Positions 55,969-64,000 of a stretch of DNA of 64,000 bases are shown here, piece by piece. Both the position numbers and the translations under genes were made by a program. How positions within the stretch are numbered: the first letter of the stretch is position 1; the number at the start of each line of letters is the position of its first letter. The notes beneath the pieces were generated by a model. It had not been told where the DNA came from and searched no databases. It saw only the letters and a list, made by a program, of their open reading frames with translations. Source of the stretch: Rhizobium sp. SL42 (lineage in GTDB: Bacteria; Pseudomonadota; Alphaproteobacteria; Rhizobiales; Rhizobiaceae); the NCBI RefSeq assembly GCF_021729845.1, contig NZ_CP063397.1, forward strand, positions 2,308,001-2,372,000. The letters are read 5' to 3'.

Positions 55969-58896
55969 ATGCTCGAGAAGACATACGATTCAGCCGCCGT
56001 CGAACCGAAGATCGCCAAGGCCTGGGAAGATGCGGATGCCTTCCGCGCCGGCGCCAATGCGAAGCCGGGCGAGGACACGTTCACCATCGTCATCCCGCCG
56101 CCGAACGTGACGGGCTCGCTGCATATGGGCCATGCGCTGAACAACACGCTGCAGGACATCATGATCCGCTTCGAGCGCATGCGCGGTAAGGACGTGTTGT
56201 GGCAGCCCGGCATGGACCATGCCGGTATCGCGACCCAGATGGTTGTCGAGCGCAAGCTGATGGAACAGCAATTGCCGGGTCGTCGCGCCATGGGCCGTGA
56301 CGCCTTCATCGACAAGGTCTGGGAATGGAAAGACGAATCCGGCGGGCTTATCTTCAACCAGCTCAAGCGCCTCGGCGCATCCTGTGACTGGTCGCGCGAG
56401 CGCTTCACCATGGACGAGGGCCTGTCGGCCGCCGTCCTGGAAGTCTTCGTTTCGCTCTACAAGGAAGGCCTGATCTACCGCGGCAAGCGGCTGGTCAACT
56501 GGGATCCGAAGTTCGAAACGGCAATCTCCGACATCGAGGTCGAAAACCGCGAAGTCGAAGGCCATATGTGGCATTTCAAGTATCCGCTCGCCGGCGGCGA
56601 GACTTATACCTATGTCGAGAAAGATGCTGACGGAAACGTCATCCTCTCGGAAGAGCGCAACTACATCTCGATCGCCACCACCCGTCCCGAGACGATGCTG
56701 GGCGATGGTGCCGTTGCCGTTCATCCGTCCGACGAGCGTTATGCCTCGATTGTCGGCAAGCTCTGCGAAATCCCGGTCGGACCGAAGGCGCATCGCCGCC
56801 TGATCCCGATCATCACGGACGAATATCCCGACCCGACATTCGGTTCCGGCGCGGTCAAGATCACCGGCGCCCATGATTTCAACGACTACCAGGTCGCCCG
56901 CCGCAACAATATTCCGCTCTATCGCCTGATGGACACCACCGCCTCGATGCGAAGCGATGGCGAGGTTTACGCCGACTACGCCGCCCAGGCGCTGGAAATC
57001 GCCAAGTCCGGCCATGTTCCGAGCGAAGAGGAAGTCGATGGCATCAATCTTGTTCCCGACGAGTATCGCGGTCTCGACCGGTATGCGGCCCGCAAGCTGA
57101 TCGTCGATGCTATCAATGCCGAAGGCCTTGCGGTCACCGTCAAGGATGCCGAAGGCAACGACATTCCCTATGTCGAATCGAAGAAGATCATGCAGCCCTT
57201 CGGCGACCGCTCCAACGTGGTCATCGAGCCGATGCTGACCGACCAGTGGTTTGTCGACGCCAAGACACTGGCTGAGCCTGCCATCGCTTCCGTCCGCGAG
57301 GGCCGCACGCAGTTCGTTCCGAAGAACTGGGACAAGACCTACTATGAGTGGATGGAGAACATCCAGCCCTGGTGCATCTCGCGCCAGCTGTGGTGGGGCC
57401 ACCAGATCCCGGCATGGTATGGTCCGGACGGCCAGGTTTTCGTCGAAAAGACCGAGGAAGAGGCGCTGCATGCCGCCATCCAGCATTACATCGCCCATGA
57501 AGGTCCATGGAAGGCCTGGGTTGAGGAGAAGCTCGAGAACTTCCAGCCCGGCGAGATCCTGACCCGCGACGAAGATGTGCTCGACACCTGGTTCTCTTCT
57601 GCGCTCTGGCCCTTCTCGACGCTCGGCTGGCCGGACGAGACCCCGGAACTCGACAAGTATTACCAGACCGACGTCCTGGTCACCGGCTTCGACATCATCT
57701 TCTTCTGGGTCGCCCGCATGATGATGATGGGCCTGCACTTCATGAAGGACGAGGACGGCAATCCGGTCGAGCCCTTCCACACCGTCTATGTTCACGCGCT
57801 GGTTCGCGACAAGAACGGCCAGAAGATGTCGAAGTCCAAGGGCAACGTCATCGACCCGCTGGAACTGATCGATGAATACGGTGCGGACGCGCTGCGCTTC
57901 ACGCTGGCGATCATGGCTGCCCAGGGGCGCGACGTGAAGCTCGATCCGGCCCGTATCGCCGGTTACCGCAACTTCGGCACCAAGCTGTGGAACGCCACGC
58001 GTTTCGCCGAGATGAACGGCGTGAAGGCGGATCCGAAATTCCTGCCCGAAACGACGACGCTTGCCATCAATCGCTGGATCCTGACGGAACTGGCGCGCAC
58101 CGAGAACGAAGTGACTGAGGCGATTGCAAGCTTCCGCTTCAACGATGCGGCAGGCTCTCTCTACCGCTTCGTCTGGAACAACTTCTGTGACTGGTATCTC
58201 GAGCTGTTGAAGCCGGTCTTTGCCGGCGAGGACGCGATTGCCAAGGCCGAAGCCCAGGCCTGCGCCGCATACGTTCTGGAGCAGACCTACAAGCTGCTGC
58301 ATCCTTTCATGCCCTTCATGACGGAAGATCTCTGGGCGCACACGGCAGGCGAGGGCAAGTCGCGGGACACGCTGCTCTGCCACGCCGACTGGCCGGCACC
58401 GGAATTCGCCGACGAGGCCGCCGCTGCCGACATCAACTGGCTGATCGACCTGGTCACCGGCATCCGCTCGGTTCGCGCCGAGATGAATGTGCCGCCGGGC
58501 GCGATCGCGCCGCTGGTCGCGGTGGGCGCCAATGGCGTCACGCAGGAGCGCTTTGCTCGCCACGAGGCATCGATCAAGCGTCTGGCCCGCGTCGAGGCCA
58601 TTACCTTTGCCAGCGTCGCCCCCAAGGGCGCCGCCCAGATTGTCGTCGGCGAGGCAACGGTCTGCCTGCCGCTCGGCACGCTGGTCGACCTGTCAGCTGA
58701 AAAGACACGGCTGGAAAAGGCGATCGCCAAGGTTGATCAGGAAATGGCCCGCATTTCCGGCAAGCTGAACAACGAGAAGTTCGTAGCCAATGCCAATCCG
58801 GAGGTCGTGGCCGCCGAGCGGGAGCGGTTCCAGGAACTCGAGGTGCAAAAGGCGAGCCTGGAAACGGCATTGAAGCGGGTTCTCGAGGCCGGCTGA
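55969..58896 (+). CDS. valS: Valine--tRNA ligase
   Basis: The 975-residue class I synthetase has the HIGH-type motif H52-M-G-H55 (NVTGSLHMGHALNN), a long editing (CP1) domain, KMSKS at 619-623 (GQKMSKSKGN), the anticodon-binding domain and a C-terminal coiled coil (EKTRLEKAIAKVDQEMARISG). ATG 55969 is used because MLEKTYDSAAVEPKIAKAWE is the family start; the frame is open further upstream through popZ only by chance. Confidence 0.97.
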   Translation: MLEKTYDSAAVEPKIAKAWEDADAFRAGANAKPGEDTFTIVIPPPNVTGSLHMGHALNNTLQDIMIRFERMRGKDVLWQPGMDHAGIATQMVVERKLMEQQLPGRRAMGRDAFIDKVWEWKDESGGLIFNQLKRLGASCDWSRERFTMDEGLSAAVLEVFVSLYKEGLIYRGKRLVNWDPKFETAISDIEVENREVEGHMWHFKYPLAGGETYTYVEKDADGNVILSEERNYISIATTRPETMLGDGAVAVHPSDERYASIVGKLCEIPVGPKAHRRLIPIITDEYPDPTFGSGAVKITGAHDFNDYQVARRNNIPLYRLMDTTASMRSDGEVYADYAAQALEIAKSGHVPSEEEVDGINLVPDEYRGLDRYAARKLIVDAINAEGLAVTVKDAEGNDIPYVESKKIMQPFGDRSNVVIEPMLTDQWFVDAKTLAEPAIASVREGRTQFVPKNWDKTYYEWMENIQPWCISRQLWWGHQIPAWYGPDGQVFVEKTEEEALHAAIQHYIAHEGPWKAWVEEKLENFQPGEILTRDEDVLDTWFSSALWPFSTLGWPDETPELDKYYQTDVLVTGFDIIFFWVARMMMMGLHFMKDEDGNPVEPFHTVYVHALVRDKNGQKMSKSKGNVIDPLELIDEYGADALRFTLAIMAAQGRDVKLDPARIAGYRNFGTKLWNATRFAEMNGVKADPKFLPETTTLAINRWILTELARTENEVTEAIASFRFNDAAGSLYRFVWNNFCDWYLELLKPVFAGEDAIAKAEAQACAAYVLEQTYKLLHPFMPFMTEDLWAHTAGEGKSRDTLLCHADWPAPEFADEAAAADINWLIDLVTGIRSVRAEMNVPPGAIAPLVAVGANGVTQERFARHEASIKRLARVEAITFASVAPKGAAQIVVGEATVCLPLGTLVDLSAEKTRLEKAIAKVDQEMARISGKLNNEKFVANANPEVVAAERERFQELEVQKASLETALKRVLEAG

Positions 58897-58923
58897 TATT
58901 TGTTGTAAAAGAGAATCGTTTTC

Positions 58924-58953
58924 CAAACGCCGGGCCGGAAGGTCCGGCGTTTG
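58924..58953 (+). terminator. Terminator hairpin after valS
   Basis: CAAACGCCGG (58924-58933) pairs with CCGGCGTTTG (58944-58953). The T run is short, so efficiency is uncertain. Confidence 0.6.
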
Positions 58954-59331
58954 CGATTCCGGGCTGCGGCGGGTTCGCTGCTCGTTTTTGCTGCATCGCA
59001 TGCAGAATCGCTCTCTATGCGGGGATTTTATGCTGCAATACAGCAACGGAGCCCAAAAACGCGCCGTTTTCCCCCGTCGTTTAGGTATGACGCTGCTGTG
59101 ACGCTTGCGACACAGCGTGCCGCACATTTGGGAAAAAAATCTAACTTTTTGTATCTGTGTGCAGGTTTGAGCAATATTTGTCCAAATTGGCTTCTGATTT
59201 ACGTGCACGTCAAATTAATTACGTAAAAATTTCTCGGTCGGAACAATTTCTCCACCTTTTGCGTGCGATTGTTATTCACACCGACGTGACTAAGATCCCA
59301 ACTCACAGTTTTGCCAAAATTGGGGAGAGAT
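58954..59331. other. AT-rich regulatory region upstream of the FadL-like gene
   Basis: The segment from 59100 is clearly AT-richer than the surroundings and contains a perfect 10-bp palindrome ACGTGCACGT at 59201-59210, followed by AATTAATTACG. No gene is seen. It is most likely the promoter and leader of the outer membrane protein gene. Confidence 0.45.
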
Positions 59332-60516
59332 ATGGCGATACATTTGACAAAGAAACTGACCCTCAGCCTGCTCAGCGCCTGTGCGTTTGCCGGTGCTGCG
59401 CATGCTGGCGGATTTGCCCGCGGCGAAGCTGACACGGACATTCTCTACGAGGATGGCACGGCAGTTTTCCGCGGCGGCTATACCTATGTCATGCCGGATC
59501 GCGACTATGATACGGTCAGAGGCGCTGCCGGTACCGATGACGCTTTCACGGATAGTTACGGCATTCCGTCTTTTGCTGCGAAATTCCAGATTTCTGAGAG
59601 CTTTTCCTGTGCTCTGACTTACACGCAGCCTTTTGGCGCGTCCTCCACCTATGGCACGCAGGCGCAGGCCGCAGACCGCGCCGCGGATATCGCTGCAGGT
59701 GGCACGACCGGCGCCCTCGGCGGCAATGCCGTGAAGGAAGCCAGTTTCGATACCAATGAATATGGCGGCACATGCGCCGTCAATTTTGCCGCAGGTCCGG
59801 GCAATATCCATTTCATCGGCGGCGTGTTCTCTCAGTCTTTCGACTACACCGAAAGCAAGACATTCGGCACGTTGGAAATGGACGATTCCAGCGCGTTTGG
59901 GTACCGCATCGGCGCTGCCTACGAGATTACCGAATACGCTCTTCGCGCCGAGTTGATGTATCGCTCGCAGGTGGATCATGAGGCGGATGGTACGTTCACA
60001 TCCAATTCTCCGCTTTCGTTCGCCGGCATTCCGACGGGCTCGAAATTGTCCGCAACCGGCTACGGCTCCCTGCCGCAGTCGCTGGAACTGAACCTGCAGA
60101 GCGGTGTCGCACCGGGTTGGCTGGTATTCGGTTCCGTCAAGTGGACGGACTGGAGCGTGCTCCAGACCCTGAACTACAACATTACCCGCCTCGGCGATCA
60201 GCAGAAGAACTTCTTCTGGAAGGACGGCTGGACCATCTCCGGTGGTGTTGGTCACACGTTCACCGATACCGTATCCGGCGCGCTGAGCCTGACCTGGGAT
60301 AGCGGAGTCGGCACTGGCGCCGATATCGTCAGCGATACCTGGACGCTGGGTGCGGGCACGCAGATCAAGGCAGGTCCCGGCCTTCTGCGCCTCGGCGGTG
60401 CGGTGTCGTACCTGACTTCCGGCGAACAGTCGGTAGCCGACAAAGCCGACTTCAACGCCACCGCCGACGGTGACTGGGCTTATGCGCTCACGGCGTCCTA
60501 CAAGATCGCCTTCTGA
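59332..60516 (+). CDS. Outer membrane protein of the OmpP1/FadL type
   Basis: The 394-residue protein has a signal peptide (LTLSLLSACAFAGAAHAGGF) and then a beta-barrel rhythm of aromatic strands ending in ALTASYKIAF, with the final Phe usual in outer membrane proteins. The order and motifs (AAKFQISESFSCALTYTQPFG, NLQSGVAPGWLVFGSVKWTDWS, SGALSLTWDSGVGTG) fit the FadL family of hydrophobic-compound transporters. The middle has low-complexity Ala/Asp. GGGGAGAGA precedes ATG 59332. Substrate unknown; long-chain fatty acids are the best known for the family. Confidence 0.85.
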   Translation: MAIHLTKKLTLSLLSACAFAGAAHAGGFARGEADTDILYEDGTAVFRGGYTYVMPDRDYDTVRGAAGTDDAFTDSYGIPSFAAKFQISESFSCALTYTQPFGASSTYGTQAQAADRAADIAAGGTTGALGGNAVKEASFDTNEYGGTCAVNFAAGPGNIHFIGGVFSQSFDYTESKTFGTLEMDDSSAFGYRIGAAYEITEYALRAELMYRSQVDHEADGTFTSNSPLSFAGIPTGSKLSATGYGSLPQSLELNLQSGVAPGWLVFGSVKWTDWSVLQTLNYNITRLGDQQKNFFWKDGWTISGGVGHTFTDTVSGALSLTWDSGVGTGADIVSDTWTLGAGTQIKAGPGLLRLGGAVSYLTSGEQSVADKADFNATADGDWAYALTASYKIAF

Positions 60517-60536
60517 TCCTGAAGCAATCGAGTGAG

Positions 60537-60566
60537 AAAGAAGCCCGGCTTGTCCGGGCTTCTTTT
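60537..60566 (+). terminator. Rho-independent terminator after the FadL-like gene
   Basis: AAAGAAGCCCGG (60537-60548) pairs with CCGGGCTTCTTT (60554-60565) around CTTGT, then T. Confidence 0.9.
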
Positions 60567-61025
60567 ATGCAAACTGGCAGCGCGACCTGCGTCAAAATGT
60601 GACGTTTATGCAACATATCGTTTATCCTTCAATCGCGGCCACCGAACGGCCAAATTTGTCCACATCCCGCCACAAACGGGGAGCACCGATGCTGTTCAGA
60701 AACGTGCAGGGGCCGTTTCGAGTGTATGGTGCGTGAGTTTCTATATGGGCCTTTCGGTCGCAGATCACTTTCGAATTCAAGACTTTTTGGCCAGGGGTGG
60801 TCGGCGCAACGCCAGACGTTTTGGCCAGCAAGGATCCCAGTTGATCTCTGTCCCAGTCTTGCCGGAAAGCTGTCCTAACCTTCGGCTCATGAGAACAAGT
60901 GCAAGCGTCCGGCGCAACAATGGCGCCGTTGCAGTATCGGGCCGTGAACCAGATGTTCATCGGTCATTGTGTATCAAAAGATCAGACGCAGCTGGACTCG
61001 TCATGGTGACGGGATGGGTGCGCTG
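60567..61025. other. Long leader or promoter region of exoR
   Basis: About 460 bases with no convincing gene. TTTTTGGCCAG (from 60784) and GTTTTGGCCAGCA (from 60819) form a short direct repeat 35 bases apart. Such a long 5' region before exoR could hold several promoters or regulatory sites, but no named box was identified. Confidence 0.4.
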
Positions 61026-61850
61026 ATGTCTGTTTTGTCCTGGAAGAATTACGCAGCCATGCAAGTTCGCGATTGGAAATCTTCGGCTATACTGCTGTTG
61101 TCTACGGCGCTGCTGTTCTCTTCGAGTCCAGCGGCCTATGCCTTTGACATCAATGGCAGCGTCAGCAAGGAATCCGGTCCGTTCGATCTCTTCAAATTCG
61201 GCTTCAATGCCTACAAGAAGGGCCAGAAAGAAGAAGCCGTCGAAGCCTATCGATATGCCGCCGAAAAGGGCCATACCGGGTCTCGCTGGGCGCTGGCCAA
61301 TATGTATGCCGCCGGAGACGGTGTCGTGCGCAATGATTTCGAGGCGTTCAAGATCTATTCCGAGATCGCGAGCCAAGGCGTCGAGCCGGGCTCCGACGAC
61401 ACCGGGTTCTTCGTCAACGCGCTGTTGTCGCTGGCCCGCTACTATCGCCAAGGCATTCCGGGCAGCCCGGTGAATTCCGACCTCTCGCAGGCCCGCCAGC
61501 TCTATTTCCAGGCGGCCTCGACGTTCGGCATTCCCGAAGCGCAGTTCCGCCTGGCCCAGATGATCCTGGCCGGGGAGGGCGGCAGCGCCAATACCCAGCA
61601 GGCGAAGAAGTGGCTCAACCTTGCCCGCAAGAGCGGCCATGCGGGCGCCATGTCGGTCTTCGGCAATGTCCTGTTCGAGGAAGGCCAGACTGTTCGCGGG
61701 CTGGCGTTCATGACGGCGGCTCTCGACCGCTGCAACGCCAAGGATTGTCCGTGGATGCAGGACTTGCAGGAGCGCGCATTCTCCATGGCCAGCGAAGACG
61801 ACCGGCGCGTTGCCGTGGCGCTTGCCCCGGAAGTCTACCAAGAACAGTGA
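61026..61850 (+). CDS. exoR: ExoR, periplasmic repressor of exopolysaccharide synthesis
   Basis: The 274-residue protein has a signal peptide (AILLLSTALLFSSSPAAYA) and Sel1-like repeats: AVEAYRYAAEKGHTGSRWAL, AFKIYSEIASQGVEPG, ARQLYFQAASTFGIPEAQFR, AKKWLNLARKSGHAGAM. The stretch SGPFDLFKFGFNAYKKGQKEE closely fits Sinorhizobium ExoR. In that organism ExoR binds ExoS in the periplasm and holds back the ExoS-ChvI system, controlling succinoglycan, flagella and biofilm. Start uncertain: ATG 61026 is used; GTG 60969, ATG 61014 and ATG 61059 are in frame. Confidence 0.94.
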   Translation: MSVLSWKNYAAMQVRDWKSSAILLLSTALLFSSSPAAYAFDINGSVSKESGPFDLFKFGFNAYKKGQKEEAVEAYRYAAEKGHTGSRWALANMYAAGDGVVRNDFEAFKIYSEIASQGVEPGSDDTGFFVNALLSLARYYRQGIPGSPVNSDLSQARQLYFQAASTFGIPEAQFRLAQMILAGEGGSANTQQAKKWLNLARKSGHAGAMSVFGNVLFEEGQTVRGLAFMTAALDRCNAKDCPWMQDLQERAFSMASEDDRRVAVALAPEVYQEQ

Positions 61851-61887
61851 GAGCGCCACGGCGCGCAGTCCGTGACGATCACCGGGT

Positions 61888-62520
61888 CTAGCTTGCGGCG
61901 GTCCATGTCAGGTAGACATAGGTGTCTTCGACAAGCACGAAGCTGGCACTGTTGCCTGTCGTCTTGTCGACATGGGCACCGCTTTCGGTCAATTCGTAGC
62001 CGCCCGTGCTCTCCCGTTTCAGCTCCGACCGGAGGAAGCTCGACCAGTCGCGCGCAGTGACGTCGGTCGCGGTCTTGTCGCCATCGACGGTGCTGCTATC
62101 CCAAGCCGTTGTCTGCTTGCCTTTTTCAGCATCCGTGACCGTCAGCGTCCCGGCATCCAGCGCGGCCAGCATTTCTTTTGCTTTCAGCGCGCCGTCTCCG
62201 GACTGTGACAGTTCCGTCAGCTTTGCTTTCAGGTTGTCCATGAACGTGGCGGTCTGGATGTCATCCGACGTTTTTGTCAGCGCGGAGAGCCCGTCGTCCT
62301 CGCTTTCGGTGGCATTGAGTGCCTGCAAAAGCCCGGTGCTGTAGGTATCGTCCGTGCTGTCCTCGTCCTGACCGTAAGTCCGCATCAGGTTGGCAAGCGA
62401 CGAACTGTAGTAGCCGTCGTTGCTGCCGCTTTCGCTTTCGCTGGCCTGCTGGGTTTCTTTCTGCACTTTCAGAAAGATCTGCGTGATCGTTTGGTTTGCG
62501 GAACTGATTGATGAAACCAT
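61888..62520 (-). CDS. Unknown acidic Ser/Thr-rich protein
   Basis: The 210-residue protein is rich in Ser, Thr, Asp and Glu, with an N-terminal helix (SSANQTITQIFLKVQKETQQA) and no cysteine. It has no standard signal peptide, so secretion, if any, would be by another route. GGGAGCG lies upstream of ATG 62520. I do not recognise a family. It is convergent with exoR, with about 40 bases between stops. Confidence 0.7.
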   Translation of the reverse strand: MVSSISSANQTITQIFLKVQKETQQASESESGSNDGYYSSSLANLMRTYGQDEDSTDDTYSTGLLQALNATESEDDGLSALTKTSDDIQTATFMDNLKAKLTELSQSGDGALKAKEMLAALDAGTLTVTDAEKGKQTTAWDSSTVDGDKTATDVTARDWSSFLRSELKRESTGGYELTESGAHVDKTTGNSASFVLVEDTYVYLTWTAAS

Positions 62521-62726
62521 TTTGAATATAACGCTCCCGTTCTATTGCCCGGCAAAGCCTGCGCAGGGAAAAGATCGGCGCGGCCGAAAACGGCAGCCGA
62601 TACCCCGTCTGGAAAGCCTGGCCCCAAGACTAGGGCGCAGGGCTTGTCCGGGGCTGTCGGGCAAGGAGGCCAGAGGCGGCAGGAGCGGAGGGAGAGGTCA
62701 ACGGAGGGAAAGCCCGACCTCAGCTG

Positions 62727-63515
62727 TCAAAAGCCGAATATGCCCGTCACCGGAACGTGGTCGGATGGTTTTTCCCAGGCGCGGACATGTTTCTCGATCG
62801 ATGTCGAGCGCAACCGGTCGGAGGCTTCCGGCGACAGCATCAGGTGATCGATGCGGATCCCGTTGTTCTTCTGCCAGGCACCGGCCTGATAGTCCCAGAA
62901 GGAATAAAGCATGGCATCGTCGGTGGTCGCGCGAACTGCATCGATGAACCCGAGATTTTCCAGACGGCGGAACGCCGCGCGGGTCTGCGGCAGGAAGAGG
63001 GCATCATTTTCCCATTGCTTCGGATCGCGGCAGTCGAACGGTTCCGGAATGACATTGTAGTCGCCGGCCAGGATCAACGGTTCTTCAAGCGCCATGCGGT
63101 CGTGGGCAAACGCCTCCAGCCGGGCCATCCAACGCAGCTTGTAGGGATATTTGACCGGGTCATCGGACGGGTTGCCGTTCGGCAGATAGAGCGAGCAGAT
63201 ACGCAGTACGCCGCCTGCGACCGAAAACACGCCTTCGATGAAACGGGCCTGTTCATCCGTGTCGTCGCCCGGCAGGCCGCGATTGACCTCGTCCGGCTTC
63301 ATCTTTGACAGGAGCGCCACGCCGTTGAAGCCCTTCTGGCCATGCGTCTCGACATGGTAGCCGAGCGCTTCGATCTCAAGCCGCGGAAAACCCTCGTCCA
63401 CCGACTTTATCTCCTGCAGGCAGACGATGTCGGGTTGCGAGTCCTGAAGCCACTGGCACAGGCTTTCGATGCGTGCCTTGACGCCGTTGATGTTCCAGGT
63501 CGCTATTTTCATCAT
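62727..63515 (-). CDS. xthA: Exodeoxyribonuclease III
   Basis: The 262-residue EEP-family nuclease has the full set: IATWNINGVKARI, CLQEIKSVD (metal Glu), CSLYLPNGNP (Tyr), ILAGDYNV (Asp/Asn), IDHLMLSP and SDHVPVTG (catalytic Asp-His). It removes abasic sites and 3' blocks during base-excision repair. Two adjacent ATG codons (63515, 63512) may serve as start; the gene begins 4 bases after the erpA stop on the same strand, so both are probably co-transcribed. Confidence 0.95.
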   Translation of the reverse strand: MMKIATWNINGVKARIESLCQWLQDSQPDIVCLQEIKSVDEGFPRLEIEALGYHVETHGQKGFNGVALLSKMKPDEVNRGLPGDDTDEQARFIEGVFSVAGGVLRICSLYLPNGNPSDDPVKYPYKLRWMARLEAFAHDRMALEEPLILAGDYNVIPEPFDCRDPKQWENDALFLPQTRAAFRRLENLGFIDAVRATTDDAMLYSFWDYQAGAWQKNNGIRIDHLMLSPEASDRLRSTSIEKHVRAWEKPSDHVPVTGIFGF

Positions 63516-63519
63516 TCAC

Positions 63520-63852
63520 TCACACGGAGAAGCTGGTGCCGCAGCCGCAGCTGGCAACCGCATTCGGGTTCTTGATCTGGAAGGACTGGCCGAGAAGATT
63601 GTCGACGAAGTCGATCTCGGAGCCGGCCATGTAGATCAGCGAGACCGGATCGATCAGCACGGTCGCGCCATCGCGGGTAATCACGATGTCATCGTCCTGC
63701 TGGTGGTTGTCGAGGTCGAATTTGTAGGAGAAGCCGGAACAGCCGCCGCCCTCGACGGCGACGCGCAAGGCGTTCTTGTCGGTATCGGCGGCCACAATCG
63801 CAGCGATTCGTTTCGCGGCGGCTTGGGAAAGTGTCACGTTCTGCGTCGTCAT
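63520..63852 (-). CDS. erpA: Iron-sulfur cluster insertion protein ErpA (A-type carrier)
   Basis: The 110-residue A-type carrier has the three cluster cysteines C38 (GGGCSGFSY), C102 and C104 (SCGCGTSF). It delivers Fe-S clusters to target enzymes. AGGAGG stands just before ATG 63852. With xthA it forms a minus-strand pair; the region 63853-64000 upstream would hold the promoter and no gene is seen before the window ends. Confidence 0.95.
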   Translation of the reverse strand: MTTQNVTLSQAAAKRIAAIVAADTDKNALRVAVEGGGCSGFSYKFDLDNHQQDDDIVITRDGATVLIDPVSLIYMAGSEIDFVDNLLGQSFQIKNPNAVASCGCGTSFSV

Positions 63853-64000
63853 GTTGCCTCCTGACGGGTTCAAGGCCCGTGGAAAACCTGGAATATCGGC
63901 AAGGATCAGCCCCTTGTCGGGAAATGTCACGAAATGCCGCAAGCTTCGCATCGGCTAGAGCTGCATGATAGACCTTGATCGAGGCCAACAGCCTTGCGGC

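Noticed and set aside
55990..58563. Minus-strand open frame of about 857 codons opposite valS
   Set aside because: Antisense shadow of valS; no ribosome site or family likeness.

Overview
The window is 64 kb of GC-rich chromosome from an alphaproteobacterium, most likely a member of the Rhizobiaceae (Rhizobium, Agrobacterium, Sinorhizobium and relatives). The evidence is the gene set: ExoR, PopZ next to valS, a B12-dependent ribonucleotide reductase (NrdJ) as a large single gene, an AldR/Ald pair, DegQ-RarA, and several Rhizobiales-type small proteins (DUF1883, HlyU family, LprI family). There is no integrase, transposase, prophage structural gene, CRISPR array or rRNA operon. The visible accessory DNA is mostly repeat-rich intergenic sequence and a few toxin-antitoxin or unknown gene pairs.

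0-10 kb: end of a LysR regulator; a DUF433/DUF5615 toxin-antitoxin pair; an LprI-like secreted protein; a secreted serine hydrolase; the degQ-rarA operon; DUF1883; then 1.4 kb without a convincing gene that contains a palindrome-bounded mosaic and a stretch crowded with hairpins; osmC; a VOC-family gene broken by one in-frame amber codon; and a small stand-alone GIY-YIG nuclease beside seven alternating copies of a 28-bp palindromic repeat. 10-15 kb: two overlapping unknown genes of lower GC, then nrdJ with a pair of NrdR boxes. 15-25 kb: a methyl-accepting chemotaxis protein, an NAD(P)-binding protein, a LacI regulator divergent from a PhyH-dioxygenase/SDR pair, gpt, a double Usp protein, a CinA-type protein, WrbA and a PilZ protein.

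25-38 kb: tRNA-Leu overlapping the end of a MarR-GNAT gene, a secreted unknown protein, a TrkH-type K+ transporter, threonine deaminase, an alpha/beta hydrolase, HlyU, a remarkable ammonium-transporter/PAS/GGDEF/EAL fusion followed by a membrane GGDEF protein, and azoR with a divergent LysR. 38-52 kb: Tat-exported CpdB-like phosphodiesterase, two paralogous PilZ proteins, AldR/Ald, DUF1203, a DUF4344 metallopeptidase, a cysK-alaX-sulfurtransferase operon whose last gene is fused to a GNAT domain, YefM-YoeB with a perfect operator palindrome, a lipoprotein and a photolyase. 52-64 kb: tRNA-Asn, tRNA-Cys, small unknown genes, pcm-popZ-valS, a FadL/OmpP1-like outer membrane protein, exoR, an unknown acidic protein, xthA and erpA.

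Two themes link genes. The first is cyclic-di-GMP: two synthesis/turnover enzymes, one apparently driven by ammonium or its transporter fold, plus three PilZ proteins, with ExoR controlling exopolysaccharide and motility through the ExoS-ChvI pathway known in rhizobia. The second is redox and cysteine metabolism and repair (OsmC, AzoR, WrbA, CysK, sulfurtransferase, ErpA, XthA, photolyase). The strongest candidate for something not yet described is the GIY-YIG gene with its alternating palindromes, one of which keeps its stem by compensatory changes. The hairpin-dense 0.6 kb block near 6.5-7.06 kb is second.
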